Positions 32,240 through 32,984 of a stretch of 32,984 bases of DNA are shown here, piece by piece. The DNA comes from Actinobacteria bacterium UBA5975 (GTDB lineage Bacteria > Actinomycetota > Actinomycetes > Nanopelagicales > Nanopelagicaceae), in assembly GCA_002430075.1 (NCBI GenBank), contig DJBN01000048.1:1-32984 (forward strand), given 5' to 3'. Position 1 is the first letter of the stretch; each line of letters starts with the position of its first letter. The position numbers were made by a program, and so were the translations under genes. The notes under the pieces are model-generated. The model was not told the DNA's origin, ran no database searches, and saw only the letters and a program-made list of their open reading frames with translations.

Positions 32240-32984
32240 CAGCTATCGATTGCGGAACTAATTCAATTCGCCTGCTCATTGCAGATGTTGATGGCACAAA
32301 CTTTCGCGAAGTCAGCCGCGATATGGAGATCGTTCGTTTAGGTCAAGGCGTTGATAAGACAGGACAATTTCATCCAGATGCAATTGCTCGAACCTTGGCC
32401 GCAGTCGATAAATACGCAGTAGAAATTACTAAACGCGGAGCTGAGAAGATTCGATTCTGCGCCACCAGTGCAACGCGAGATGCAACCAACCGCGATCTCT
32501 TCATCAATGGAGTAAAAGAGCGCCTTGGTATTGAACCTGAAGTAATCCCTGGTGAAGTAGAGGCTGCACTCTCTTTCCAAGGCGCCACCAAAGATTTCAA
32601 TAAGAGCGAAGGCCCCTTCCTTGTCATAGATATCGGTGGAGGTTCAACCGAATTCGTCTTCGGAACCGACAAAGTCGAATTTGCAAAGAGTATGAACATT
32701 GGTTGCGTTCGTATGTCAGAGCGCCACTTCACCAATGGAGATCCGGATCCCGGTCAAATTGCAGCCGCGATTGAAGATATCGATGAAGCTATTAAACAAG
32801 CAGGAAAGATAGTTCCCATCACGCAATCCAAGACCGTTATTGCAGTTGCAGGAACTGCTACAACTGTGGCCGCTGCCGCTCTGGACCTTCCTGCATATGA
32901 CCGTTACGCAATACATCTGGCGCGTATCCCAGCTGAAAAAGTTCACGCCCTATCCAAGATGTTTCTATCGATGAAACGCGAAGA
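32230..32984 (+). CDS. ppx: exopolyphosphatase / pppGpp phosphohydrolase, Ppx/GppA family (partial, 3' end missing)
   Basis: The frame opens with an ATG at 32230, inside the DUF501 gene, and is still open at the window end after about 251 codons. It shows the sugar-kinase/Hsp70-fold ATPase signatures of Ppx/GppA: AAIDCGTNSIRLLIADVDG (first phosphate loop), RFCATSATRDATNR, EVIPGEVEAALSFQGA, VIDIGGGSTEFVFG (second phosphate loop) and AGTATTVAAAAL near the edge. Ppx cleaves terminal phosphate from polyphosphate; GppA-like activity on pppGpp cannot be excluded. It corresponds to the Rv1026 position after DUF501. Confidence 0.93.
   Translation, partial: MRVAAIDCGTNSIRLLIADVDGTNFREVSRDMEIVRLGQGVDKTGQFHPDAIARTLAAVDKYAVEITKRGAEKIRFCATSATRDATNRDLFINGVKERLGIEPEVIPGEVEAALSFQGATKDFNKSEGPFLVIDIGGGSTEFVFGTDKVEFAKSMNIGCVRMSERHFTNGDPDPGQIAAAIEDIDEAIKQAGKIVPITQSKTVIAVAGTATTVAAAALDLPAYDRYAIHLARIPAEKVHALSKMFLSMKRE

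Overview
The window reads as a stretch of core chromosome from a small-genome, moderate-GC actinobacterium. The best guess is a freshwater planktonic lineage such as acI/Nanopelagicales, but this is inference from gene order and compactness, with no marker gene checked. Three blocks match gene order known from Mycobacterium and Streptomyces: 5-formyl-THF cyclo-ligase / MoeA-like / RimJ-like / membrane protein; Pmt divergent from rsmI-metG-tatD-rsmA-ispE; and mfd / mazG / eno / DivIC-like / DUF501 / ppx. Genes are packed tightly, with many 4-bp ATGA or GTGA overlaps and convergent stops that touch or overlap. No insertion sequence, phage gene, CRISPR array or origin was seen, and no gene-free gap exceeds 300 bases (the longest is about 125).

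Layout. 1-1385 (minus): 5' end of a ChoD-like GMC oxidoreductase after a saccharopine-dehydrogenase-family gene, with a promoter overlapped by a perfect dyad. 1485-1557: tRNA-Arg(CCT). 1586-4597 (minus): purU and an MMPL transporter. 4627-4946: a small acidic ORF convergent with an FmdB-type zinc ribbon. 5048-8594: a coupled trio of CopC-like protein, CopD-CtaG fusion and acyl-CoA dehydrogenase. 8591-9142 (minus): 5-formyl-THF cyclo-ligase. 9188-11541: a shortened MoeA-like protein, a GNAT acetyltransferase and a membrane protein. 11559-12854 (minus): protein O-mannosyltransferase. 12855-17868: rsmI-metG-tatD-rsmA-ispE. 17865-18374 (minus): a MarR-type regulator with its own candidate operator. 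18429-18500: tRNA-Gln(TTG). 18574-22328: glmU-prs, terminator, rplY-pth. 22329-25049 (minus): ppc. 25162-32984: mfd, a lipoprotein, mazG, eno, a DivIC/FtsB-like protein, DUF501 and a ppx gene cut by the window end.

How the genes work together. Translation and RNA maintenance (metG, rsmA, rsmI, pth, rplY, tRNAs), nucleotide and one-carbon supply (prs, purU, 5-FCL, mazG), envelope building (glmU, ispE, pmt, MMPL) and central carbon metabolism (eno, ppc) share a few operons. The most interesting cell-biology signal is the MoeA-like/GNAT/membrane-protein trio. It matches the Glp-GlpR cell-division pair of Corynebacteriales, but here the MoeA-like protein has lost all of domain II and its molybdopterin motifs. 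Several genes have no Shine-Dalgarno sequence but a TANNNT-type -10 box about 6-9 nt before the start codon, which suggests frequent leaderless initiation.
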